Counted from the stretch's first letter, positions 41,244-50,411 are shown. The stretch: 64,000 nucleotides of DNA from Siphonodentalium dalli (GCA_032622095.1 CP136066.1:111561319-111625318); one strand, 5' to 3'. The notes: generated from the sequence alone by a model not told the origin. Numbers and translations: made by a program.

Positions 41244-41790
41244 TTTAGCTCAACTTGACGAAGTCGAGTTTGAGTTATTGTGTTGTCGTCCGTCCGTCTG
41301 TTTATCCGTGCGACCATCAACAATTTCCTTCAGAACACTACATGTCACATATCTCATCCGATCATTACCAAACTTCATATGGATCTTCGGGGTGACCTTC
41401 AAATAGAAGCCTCCAATTTTTACTGAAATTCGTTAAAAAGCATAGCCGCCAGCTTGGATTAAAAATTTGAATACATCGGCACACCCTGAATCCCGCATTT
41501 ATTTGAGAATTGTTTTTGAAAATTTACAGGGCCATGTTTATGATCACCTTTAGATGGGAGCTATCGAAATTGAACTATTTTCTATTAAAAACATGGCCAC
41601 CGGCAGCCATCTTGGATTTAACTCCTTGCAAGTTGCATGACTAAATAATTTGGCACACCCTACAGACCACATCCCTCATCCGATCGTCACCAAACTTCCT
41701 AGTGCATGATCTTCGTGATGACCACTAGATGTGAGCTATCATATTTTGTTGAATTTCATTGGAAAACATGACCGCCAGCCGCTGTCTTGG
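41244..41790 (+). repeat. CGTCCGTC-headed array, two to three diverged units
   Basis: A leader TTTTAGCTCAACTTGACGAA with GTCGTCCGTCCGTCTG is followed by repeats marked by CTCATCCGATCATTACCAAA (41355) and CTCATCCGATCGTCACCAAA (41677), GATCTTCGGGGTGACC / GATCTTCGTGATGACC, and CATGGCCACCGGCAGCCATC / CATGACCGCCAGCCGCTGTC. It ends about 330 bp before the second RBPMS exon. Confidence 0.8.
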
Positions 41791-42117
41791 TTTTTACTTT
41801 ATATAGATATATCTCTTCACGTTGATGCCTTTAGTTATAGTATTACTTATACATTTAAACTCTTCGCATTCCTAATCGCTCCATTGACTGTAACACATGA
41901 AATTACCCCCAATCCAAGTTGAGCTACAGTGTCGCATTGAAACTTTTGTTCTATTTTATTGGCGCATAAGGGTGGACACGACATCGGTTTTAACCATACG
42001 CCTGAGACCGGAATCCGGATCTACAGCAGCGACCGGATGGGCTCCTATGCTGGAGCCGGTACATTTTATTCTTTTCGCACCATTTTTGTGTCACGATCAC
42101 GAATTTATGCATTACAG

Positions 42118-42171
42118 GGTTACGAAGGGTCTTCATTAAAAATTACAAACAAAAATGGTAAAAGTACATCG
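42118..42171 (+). CDS. RBPMS: RBPMS / couch potato exon (RRM part 2)
   Basis: A 54-nt micro-exon of 18 codons begins GYEGSSLKIT and ends NKNGKSTS. It gives RRM strand beta2 and the beta2-beta3 loop. Vertebrate RBPMS has a shorter loop after the same GYEGSLIKLT strand, whereas Drosophila couch potato has a SKNGKTAS-type loop, so this is the invertebrate form. The acceptor is TTACAG at 42117 and the donor is a full-consensus GTAAGT at 42172. Both borders are phase 0, so the exon could be skipped without a frameshift, but skipping would remove beta2 and destroy the fold. Identity is secure because the exon falls in order between its neighbours. Confidence 0.95.
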
Positions 42172-45100
42172 GTAAGTAAAGCGCATCTCGGTACTTCCGG
42201 TAACCTGCTATGCGTATCTGGTAGCTTCCGGTTTATCCGCATGTTTTATGTTGTAGTGTCTGCTTTATTTGATCCTGTTCATAGTTTTGAATATTATTCC
42301 CTTCATACCTTTGTTAACCTAATACTGTTAAGTTGTGTTCCTCTATAAAGTTTATCATTCTATATCAGTTTACCCTTTCCTTTCAGCTATTTTAAATGTT
42401 CTCCTCTCCCATGGTGTTGGAACGCACGCCTATAACGTATATGTAATAAGAATGATTGGTATGGGTCCAAGCGATTGGTGAATGTATAAACAACTCCTGC
42501 TTGTGTGCACCATTATACTCAATTGGGGTCTCTTTCACGTTAAATCACTGATCATATATTATGTAATAACGTTCAGTATTATGAAGTTTTAATTGCGCAT
42601 AATAAATGAGCCTATCATCTCCCGTCCTGCTTTATACTTGGCAATGCACGAAAATGCTAATATCATATATGTTTAAACTAATAAGCGGGGTTCATCTCCA
42701 GTGTAACCCATAACACGATCGGTGCTTTGTATGAATGCGGTGGTGGGCCAAATTATGTTGTCGCTTTTGGTCTTCATTCTATACCAGTATCTGTTAAATG
42801 ATGATGGAACACTGACCGTTAGCACGCGATACCGGTCTAAACCGTTTACCTCACAACTTAATATATTGCCTTCCATACCCTGCCTCATGTTTGCAATGCA
42901 AGCTGCATCCTTTACATGTAGTGTATGTACCATATCGTGACCCTTTTGCAATATCCCTTCGCATCCGAGTACCTGTATTGTTGCCTGTATTATATTTCCC
43001 ACTAATGACAACATATTTCAGTTGCATTTGCTTAGTGTAATTACAAATATAGACAACCCCTTAATCCCAGTTACCCTCTTTGAGTTTCATTACGCTAACA
43101 GCATGGAGTTATACCCTAATTGTAGCCTACCATAATATGTTTCATTGAATTAATTCCCTTTGATTTACCTTATTAGTTCTACCATAACAGTACAGTAAGA
43201 AAATGGATTTTTTGTTCGACCAACTGTTCCGTGTATGATGCATATCCCAGTATCGTCGGCTTCCACACATATATTGCCTGCTCAGTTGCTATAACATAGT
43301 ATTAAATTGACGTCGTTTTGTTTGAACGTGATTGTGTTCCCTTATTACTAATGTTCGACCGAGTAGCTGTAAATCTTAGTTGGGCTATTTTCGTGCTCTT
43401 CATTTCCTCATGTAGATCCATCCTCAATATCAACAGAGTGGGAATTTTCGTCCATTTGTGTCGTCAATTGACTAGTATAGCCTATATGCAGTGCGAGGTA
43501 TATATACAATACAAAATCCAGAGACAACGTTGGTGTTGGAATTCGTTCGGAAAGCATTTGACGAATAGTATTTACCAATCAATATGGTCTCCCATGTATA
43601 TTAACCCATCCAAATGTCTCGGTAGACTTGACCTTAATCGTTGATCATCGAGTTTCCCCCCATGAACTATTTATTGACATAACAATATTCATGTACCGAT
43701 ATGTAAAGAAATATTTCAAGGCAATTAAGTCAGTGTTAAACTTAGTTGTGGAAGCGGAAATTCAACACATATTCTATGGAATCCATATCTACCATGCATG
43801 GACGGTAGTGCATTCCGTGTAACTACTATACACACTCATTAATTGGACTAAAATACGTGATTCAGAATTTCAGAGTTACCTGGAAATATGTTTTGAATAT
43901 GCCAATCAGCCTTAGTTGATGAATTAATTTCCAATGGAATGGATCCTGGGATCAGCCAACTCAAATTGGGAAAACTAAGCATAGTTTTGTTGCCCTAACA
44001 CTAATTTGGTGAAATATAGCATATAATTACTTTCAAGCCTTGAAATAGGGTGTCTGTCATTTGCAGAATGAGGTCCCCAGAGGGTGAATTTAGTGATGCT
44101 ACCCCGCATAGTGGGCTAGCATCACCAAATACACCATCTGTGAACCTCATTCTGCTGAGGTGTAAGCAGAATGAGGTCCCCAGAGGGTGAATTTGGTGAT
44201 GCTATCCCGCTATGCGGGGCAGCATCACTAAATTTTTTCACCCTCTGGGGACCTCATTCTGCAAATGACAGACACCCTATGTCAATGCTTGATTACTTTG
44301 CGACGAGAGCCAGTCTAAGACTTTTTCGATCAGAAACAGTCGGTGGTTTTTTGGGTGTTTTTTTTCCGTGGATGGGCCTAGTGATCTGGAAGTAGCGCCG
44401 TCTTCTCGAGATCTTTGGACTATACCGCGAACGTATCATGATCTGGGACACTGTTACGATCCATAACACTGATGATATCATGGACTGTTACGATATTGTT
44501 TTCTTTCGAATGCAGCTCCACTGGCACCGTGGTCATTTCTCATTCTTTGCACAAATTGCACGATGGCTATTAATCAAACTAAGATGGGAATGATGACGCT
44601 GATAGAAGCTTGTCATCGAGATTCATTCCGTGCTGTTTGGCCTCAAATTAAGACTCTTTGGTTAGATTGGATTTCATCCGACATCAAAATTGAGTTGTCG
44701 TGAATCGATTTTCTCCATAAATATACCACAAGTAATCGCATATGACACGCGAGCAATTTTTTGTGTTACTAGCTAAACTCATACCAGAGTACTGCTATTT
44801 GTCAAAATTACCCTTGTCAACAATTCTGATTGATGACAATTTGAAGCTTTTTTCAAGGAATCATTTCTCGTAATAAGCCAAATTCACGAAACAAGAATAA
44901 TAAAAACTTTTGCGTTTTATAATAAAAAACTATTAGTATTACATGTACTCTACTTCGAATGACATTGACAAAAAACGTTGACGTAAATTCTTATTATTTA
45001 TGTTTCTATTTCAATGTGTCTTCTGTGAAAAGGGTGCCACGTATTAAACACTGGTCACATGTTTGCAACATATGTTCCACCGGCCTTCCGTTGAATGTTG

Positions 45101-45972
45101 ATCTAAATGAGTACAATCTATGTGCTAAGGTGTATATTGTGTGCCATCCTGATATGTATTGTTTATTTCAGTTTCATATTCATATAAATTGTTATAACCT
45201 AGCTAGAAATTTTATCTTGAACTAATTGTCAAACTCTTCATAAATCTTACTATAATAGTGTGAATATACTTTGTTTTAATTATAATTCGCTTTCATTTAG
45301 CAGAATAATTAATAGATATTTATAACAGTAAAATATAACGAAGTTTTGTGACAGATTCTCCACTTTTAATTCTCTCAGGCTTTGCAAGAGTATATAATTT
45401 ATATTAACTATAGGTAACTAGTATCCGAGTCTTTGTGTATAAATTGAAGTTAGATTCATAAAGAAACACAGATGAGTTCGTCTATTATAATCTGTTGGTG
45501 AATATTAATTGACTGTTTTTCGGTGAATATTGACTGTTTTTCAGATGTTTCAGGTATCTTTTCAGCATTTATAAATATACCGATTAATTATGCTAATCAT
45601 AATTTAAGGATGCTGCCATCCACTCAGAAATCATAATCTATACCGACACCAATTATTGTTCACACAAGTATGCAACAGTTTTCATTTTACTTTCCTTTTA
45701 CGATTTGAACTCGATTTGTGACAACTGATACAATCTTGAAATGTAAAATTGTATTATTGTAATGTTTTTAATGTTTTCAATAGAAGATGTAATCAATGTT
45801 CTGTTTCAAACAAAATATTGCTATGGCACAAGACACATCGCCGTGTTTTAATTATTATTCAGTTTCCAGTTCTTCACTTCGGTATTATTCAGTAATTGTA
45901 AATTTTGTTCCATTCGCTTTTAAATATATATCAGCAAAGAACCAGCATTAAACAAACTTGTTTCCCTTTCAG
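42172..45972 (+). other. RBPMS intron (3.8 kb)
   Basis: Phase-0 intron with donor GTAAGT and acceptor CCTTTCAG. It contains the hAT-like MITE at 44034-44291. A 113-codon minus-strand frame at 42673-43014 has no family resemblance and is not called. The rest shows no recognised structure. CpG content drops visibly from about 44.7 kb onward. Confidence 0.9.
44034..44291. mobile_element. hAT-like MITE, copy 2 (258 bp, double hairpin)
   Basis: It starts CAAGCCTTGAAATAGGGTGT and ends ACACCCTATGTCAATGCTTG, with an exact 8-bp target duplication ATTACTTT at 44026-44033 and 44292-44299. It is longer than copy 1 because the internal CAGAATGAGGTCCCCAGAGG hairpin is present twice in tandem, joined by CTGAGGTGTAAGCAG. 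It lies in an RBPMS intron. Confidence 0.92.
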
Positions 45973-46035
45973 CCTGTAGCTTTCGTTACATTCATGTCCA
46001 GGACGACGGCAGAAGCTGCAAAACAAGACCTACAG
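45973..46035 (+). CDS. RBPMS: RBPMS / couch potato exon (RRM part 3)
   Basis: A 63-nt exon of 21 codons begins PVAFVTFMSRTT and ends AEAAKQDLQ. It carries RRM strand beta3 with the RNP1 motif and helix alpha2. RNP1 here reads PVAFVTF where most family members have PVGFVTF/PVGFVSF; alanine at that position is tolerated in RRMs generally. The acceptor is TTTCCCTTTCAG at 45972 and the donor is CAG|GTATAC at 46036, both phase 0. The donor region is duplicated 84 bp downstream, with the copied GT at 46120. Read-through to that copy would meet a TGA at the third intronic codon. Confidence 0.96.
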
Positions 46036-46146
46036 GTATACTGAAATTATAGAACTCAATTATCAAAACATGACATACATATCAATTCTAGAACTCAGTT
46101 ATCAAAACGATACCAACAGGTATACTGAAATTATAGAAATCAATTG
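46028..46146 (+). repeat. Tandem duplication spanning the exon 3 donor
   Basis: CTACAGGTATACTGAAATTA at the exon end recurs as CAACAGGTATACTGAAATTA at 46115-46134 (period 84 bp). A sub-repeat (TAGAACTCAATTATCAAAAC, about 46052 and 46089) lies between. The copied site keeps CAG|GTATAC. Confidence 0.88.
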
Positions 46147-46184
46147 TTATATATACATATTATGTACTTGCTCAGTGCGTGAAA

Positions 46185-46224
46185 CCTGGGACTAGTATAT
46201 ATATGTGTATACTATAGTCCCAGG
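46185..46224. repeat. 40-bp hairpin with TGAAA flanks
   Basis: CCTGGGACTAGTATATAT pairs with ATACTATAGTCCCAGG. The 5-bp word TGAAA lies directly on both sides (46180-46184 and 46225-46229), as after insertion of a tiny foldback element. Confidence 0.7.
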
Positions 46225-46933
46225 TGAAACTGATAAGTTAGTGTTCATGCGCTATATATATGTCAACTGTAGGAATGTAACATTCCACTATCATCACTAT
46301 TTAATTAATATATAAGAATGACGATATGTGTTGCCAATTTGGATATAATATTTGTAAAAAATGGAGTACCATTTGTAAAAAAAACCTGCTTTGAATAAGA
46401 TTATTCCCTTTGACGGTCCTACCGGAGTGTTTCACATCATTTTAAAACAGTTAAACATATCGACGTCATGTTTTGTTGCCAACAGACTCTCTTTAGTATA
46501 TTTTGTTCAAGGGTTTTCAAACGTTATTATATAAACGTTATTGTATAAACGCTCTTTATTAATAGCTTAAATTGTCTTAACGCTCTTTATTTGATGTTAG
46601 TTGGTTGGTTACATCGTATGGTTACATCTCTCACCGCCGAACTCAATCTGACGTCATGGTATATTTATGCAAGGACATGGTGACATCGGAATAAAATCAG
46701 TTAGTCAGTATTTTCAACATTTTCATAATTTCATAACAGCTAGCTGTTGGAAATTTCAGACTCAAAATAGCTAGGCATAAATATCGTTCGGATAGTTTAA
46801 TTTTCAAACAAACTATATATGTCGTTTGTACCACAGTTACTGGACATAAAGTCCCAAAAATAAGGTTTTAATCGAATTTATAAATCGGTATCCTACGGTG
46901 GCTGATTTAGGACATCCGAAATATTTTGTTTTA

Positions 46934-47178
46934 TCTCGTTATAACGACTTACTCATCTCGTTATAACGAGAAACTATCTATCTCGTTATAACGAGAAATT
47001 ATCTCGTTATAACGAGAATCTTTCTCGTTATAACGACATACGCATCTCGTTATAACGACATAGCATCTCGTTATAACGAGAAACTAAGTCGTTATAAAGA
47101 GAAACTCTCTCGTTATAACGAGAAACTATCTAAAACTATCTCGTTATAACAAGAAACTAAGTCGTTATAACGAGATAT
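46934..47178. repeat. GTTATAAC palindrome array, about 11 units
   Basis: Units of about 21 bp such as TCTCGTTATAACGAGAAACTA, each holding the self-complementary core GTTATAAC within CTCGTTATAACGAG. Some units are half-changed (AGTCGTTATAACGAG, TCTCGTTATAACGAC), which alters the symmetry. One unit carries AAAG in place of AACG. Confidence 0.92.
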
Positions 47179-47301
47179 CTGGTATATATATGGAACAGTT
47201 GTGTGAAGTTAGAAACCATTACCCAGTTCAAAACTTAAACATAACATTGGAATATATCATTACGGTAGACGGCGGAGGTCGCGGATTTAGTTCGCTGTTT
47301 T

Positions 47302-48500
47302 TGCAGTAATTCGCAATCTGTCTGTTGGAGGGGGTGCAGGATTTGGGTTCTGGACCATTAGCGGCTTATAGAATTACTTATAGAACTTATAGAACATTTG
47401 GGTTCTGGTCGATCTGCAGATTCTCTACCGACCCCCATTCCAAATCACTTATGACCCCCTGGGAAGGTACCGATTGGCGTATTTCGAATAGGTTTCTGGA
47501 ACGCGAATTGGGCGTCAGATACCAGTTCGTTGTTGTCGCAGTAACTCCCAATCAGTCCGTGGGAGGGGTGGACAATTTGGGTTCGCGACAGTTGGCTGAT
47601 TGTCTACCCGACCACACGTCAAATGACTTATAGCCCCGGAGAGGGACCGAGAGGGACGGTTTCTGAACAGTACGCCAGACACCTGTTTGCAAATTCACGT
47701 ATGGCCGTTATGTTGTCATGTTGATCGGGGAGGAACACGACGGGTTTGCTGTCCCATTTGGGCGCAAACCTAACTGCGCCCTCTGTATAGAGCCCATACT
47801 CCGCGGGAGGGTCCGGGAGTGTCTGCAGGAGAGGGGCCACAGAGGTGTCGGAAGCTGAATGTGCCACTTGGTATGGGCACCAAAAACACACAGAAACACC
47901 ACCCATTTGAGAACATTCACCCCAAAAAAATGAGAGGGACCATGAAGAGCGTTTCTGATTTTGAATAGTTTTCTGGAAAGCCAATTGGTTGCCAGATACC
48001 AGTTCGTTGTTTCTTAATTACTCCCAACCTGATGGGGGTGGAAAATTTGGGTTCTGGTCGATCCTCAGATTCTCTACACAATCCCCATTCCAAATCACTT
48101 ATGACCCCTGGGGAGGTACCAATAGGGGCGTATTCGAATAGACTTCCGGAACGCGAATTGGGCGTCAGAAACTAGTTCGTTGTTGTCGCAGTATTATACT
48201 CCCAATATGTCCGTGGGAGGGGTGGACAATTTGGGTTCCGGTCAATCCGCAGATTATCTACCTGATACCCACTTCAAATCACTTATAACCCCCGGGAAGA
48301 CACCGATAGGGGCGGATTTCGAACAGGTTTCTGGAATGCGAATAGGTTTATGGAACGTGAACTGGGCGTCGGAAACCAGTTTATTACAGTAACTCTCAAT
48401 CTGTCCGTGGGAGGGGGTGTATGATTTGGGCTCGCGGCAATTGGCTGCTCGCCTACCCGATCCCCACGTCAAATGACTTTTACCATGAGGAGAGGGACCG
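47302..48500 (+). repeat. GC-rich tandem units, five copies
   Basis: Units are marked by (C/T)CAATCTGTCCGTGGGAGGGG or close variants near 47310, 47549, 48027, 48202 and 48397. They are followed by GGACAATTTGGGTTC, a CCATTCCAAATCACTTATGA block and GGTACCGATAGGGGCG. The inverted-repeat left arm interrupts the array between the second and third units. Confidence 0.85.
47725..47962 (+). repeat. Inverted repeat, left arm
   Basis: Pairs with 48529-48770. Landmarks are GACGGGTTTGCTGTCCCATT, CAGGAGAGGGGCCACAGAGG and TGAGAGGGACCATGAAGAGC, found reverse-complemented in the other arm. Confidence 0.88.
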
Positions 48501-48528
48501 CGGGAGGGTCGGATTTCGAATAGGATTC

Positions 48529-48770
48529 TGAATACGCTCTTCATGGTCCCTCTCATTTGTTTGGGGTGAATTTTCTCAACGGGGTGGTGTTTCTGTGTGT
48601 TTTGGTGCTCATACCCAGTAGCACATTCAGCTTCCGACACCTCCGTGGCCCCTCTCCTGCACCCCTCCCCGGACATTCCTGGTGAGTATAGGCTCTATAC
48701 AGTGGGCGCATGCAGTTAGATTTGCGCCCAATTGGAACAGCAAACCCGTTAATTGTGCTCCTCCCTGATA
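48529..48770 (-). repeat. Inverted repeat, right arm
   Basis: Begins ATACGCTCTTCATGGTCCCT and ends near AACAGCAAACCCGTTAATTG, the reverse of the left arm with scattered differences. It abuts the terminal GTTATAAC unit. Confidence 0.88.
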
Positions 48771-49269
48771 ACGAGATGCGTATGTCGTTATAACGAGAAA
48801 GTTATTTTCCCCTAAATACCATACAATTTGGTCAAAAATTGCCAGAAAATATCTCCAAATGGCCAAAAAATTGTCTTGAGTTTGAGCTTTTAAAACGTTT
48901 GGAGGTGGCTGCAGCACCCTCAGCCCCTAGGTGTGGATGTGGTTTGTAGACCCATGTTTTACTGCTTTTAGTCTAAATTTTATACTGGAACATCAGTTGG
49001 AAGTTATCCAACCACAGTAGGGGTAGGTTAATTTGTATTTCGCATGGAAAGTTTGAGCGTCAGTGAAAAAACTCCAAACTCAAACGGGTGTGGTGAGCAA
49101 CCTAGAGTTCGGAGGGGATGGGTGGTGTTGAAGGGGATGGGTGGTGTAATTGAACATTTTCAGTTTAAACTCCCCTCAACCAACATTACAACAAACACAT
49201 TTGAACAGTTCAATTTCATAATCTTATGTTTGATCAGTCATGTGCATTTTCCTAATAATATTTTTTCAG

Positions 49270-49408
49270 GGAGTGAGGTTTGACCCAGACTTACCACAGA
49301 CACTCAGACTAGAATTCGCTAAAAGCAATACGAAAGTCCAAAAGCCCAAACAGCCATCTCCTCAGTCACCAACGACGCAACCGACACTGATCCACCCATT
49401 CACTGGTC
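49270..49408 (+). CDS. RBPMS: RBPMS / couch potato exon (RRM end and linker)
   Basis: A 139-nt exon (46 codons plus one base) begins GVRFDPDLPQTLRLEFAKSN. It supplies the last RRM strand (TLRLEFAKSNTK) and then a Pro/Gln/Ser/Thr-rich linker ending LIHPFTG. The FAKSNTKV-KPK and HPFTG/HPLTG words are those of the couch potato branch. The acceptor is TTTTTTCAG at 49269. The donor is GGTC|GTAAGT at 49409, so this border is phase 1. Reading on past the donor hits a TGA within four codons, which supports splicing at 49409. The C-terminal exon(s), expected to encode a short hydrophobic/Pro-Ala tail, were not recognised up to the window end. Confidence 0.96.
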
Positions 49409-49429
49409 GTAAGTATCTTTGATTATATA

Positions 49430-49592
49430 CAGTAATGCTCTAAGTAATCGATTCCTTAACCACAACAGAATTATGGGTAACTTTTCAGGATGTAGACGGA
49501 AATATTTCTTGTTGCCAACCAACCAACTAAATCCTGAAAAGTTACCCATAATTCTGCTGTGGTTAAGGAGTCGATTACTTAGAGCATTACTG
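49430..49592. mobile_element. TA-flanked (Tc1/mariner-like) MITE, copy 1
   Basis: Starts CAGTAATGCTCTAAGTAATC and ends GATTACTTAGAGCATTACTG, with TA on both sides (49428-49429, 49593-49594). Arms share CTTAACCACAACAGAATTATGGGTAA-type sequence and the whole 163 bp is one foldback. It begins only 21 bp after the exon 4 donor. Confidence 0.9.
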
Positions 49593-49640
49593 TACCTCCG
49601 TCGACTTGGTAGAAATGATGGCAGAACTTAAGATCCTTAA

Positions 49641-49884
49641 CTCTTTCATGATGCTGGTGCAGCATTAAAAATCCTGTGCCAGTGCATTCTCTTATATATA
49701 TGAGTCTCCCACAGCGAGCCTTGCATATATAATAAAATGCACTGGCTTACAAGGTCAAGGTAAATATTGTTTGGCCAATGTATTCTCTCATATATACGAG
49801 ACTCTCTATGGGAGACTCGCATATAACAGAATGCATTGGCACATGGTTTTCGCAAAATTTCAGCAAGTTCCAGTCATGGAAAGG
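49641..49884. mobile_element. TTAA-flanked MITE, family E, copy 1
   Basis: TTAA at 49637-49640 and 49885-49888. The ends CTCTTTCATG / CATGGAAAGG are imperfect inverted repeats. The interior has two hairpins with arms like GTGCATTCTCTTATATATAT and GAATGCATTGGCAC, related to the hairpin in the copy at 62201. Confidence 0.75.
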
Positions 49885-50216
49885 TTAACTCATGTCATTG
49901 ACAATGGCCGGTATGCGATTTCTGTAGGTGATGCTGAATTAGAACAAAATAAAATCATTGAGGATGCTGTGTGTCACTGGTGCCGCATCAACAGTGTGCG
50001 ATTCAAGAATAGCATAGGCTAGTGCAGTTTTTCGTCAGTTTTCTCTTAAGAACATACCTGTATACATAGCTTGAATAAATAATGTGACTTTGATTAGAAT
50101 CGGAAGTGTCATCAAATTCTGTCATTTGTGATGTCATATAATCGCATTTCATTTGCGTCTCAAATGGAATATTTTCGTAATACTTGACTCATTTGAATGG
50201 CATCTTTAATGACACT

Positions 50217-50411
50217 CAAGCATTGAAATAGCGTGTCTGTCATTTGCAGAATGAGGTCCCCAGAGGGTGAATTTAGTGATGCTACCCCGCATAGCGGGCT
50301 AGCATCACCAAATTCACCCTCTGGGACCTCATTCTGCTTACACCTCAGCAGAATGAGGTTCCCTCTGGGGACCTCATTCTGCAAATGACAGATGCACTAT
50401 TTCAAGGCTTG
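50217..50411. mobile_element. hAT-like MITE, copy 3 (195 bp)
   Basis: Starts CAAGCATTGAAATAGCGTGT and ends GCACTATTTCAAGGCTTG. It is flanked by ATGACACT (50209-50216) and ATGACAAT (50412-50419), an 8-bp duplication with one change. The second internal hairpin is truncated compared with copy 2, giving an intermediate length. Confidence 0.9.

Larger units (their letters stand above)
31602..42117 (+). other. RBPMS intron (10.5 kb)
   Basis: Phase-0 intron with donor GTTCGT and acceptor TTACAG. It holds the TIR element at 34336-34944, small tandem repeats at 35.9-36.0 kb, the direct duplication at 39651/40311 and the CGTCCGTC-headed array at 41.24-41.79 kb. Elsewhere (31.6-34.3, 34.9-35.9, 36.0-39.6, 40.5-41.2 kb) no exon or repeat was recognised. 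Open frames of 100-130 codons in it have no family resemblance. Confidence 0.9.
46934..48801. mobile_element. Composite palindromic repeat element in RBPMS intron 3
   Basis: The left end is an array of palindromic CTCGTTATAACGAG units (46934-47178). The right end (48768-48801) is an exact inverse of part of that array (47018-47050, TTTCTCGTTATAACGACATA). Between them are GC-rich tandem units of about 175-240 bp and an inverted-repeat pair of about 235 bp. Ends in inverse orientation suggest a single non-autonomous, foldback-type DNA element. No transposase or polymerase domain was recognised. Frames of 118 and 140 codons inside it follow the repeat units and are not called as genes. Confidence 0.7.
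46036..49269 (+). other. RBPMS intron (3.2 kb)
   Basis: Phase-0 intron with donor GTATAC and acceptor TTTTTTCAG. Most of it is repeat: the donor duplication, a 40-bp hairpin at 46185, and the composite element at 46934-48801. The stretches 46230-46933 and 48802-49269 hold only short repeats, such as a 17-bp doublet GGGGATGGGTGGTGT near 49117-49148. Confidence 0.9.

Noticed and set aside
42673-43014. 113-codon minus-strand frame in an RBPMS intron
   Set aside because: Longer than most in the region, but no family resemblance, no repeat of domain signatures and no splice partners.
46934-47178. CRISPR-like array
   Set aside because: Units abut without unique spacers, the repeat is a palindrome, and the genome is clearly that of an animal with introns.
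48254-48676. 140-codon minus-strand open frame (and a 118-codon one at 47628-47984)
   Set aside because: Both lie in the tandem and inverted repeats of the composite element. Similar peptides would come from opposite strands of the two arms, and no protein family is recognised.
49409-49422. Protein ending at the TGA just after exon 4
   Set aside because: A full-consensus GTAAGT lies at the point where the family has an intron, and the family normally continues with a C-terminal tail.
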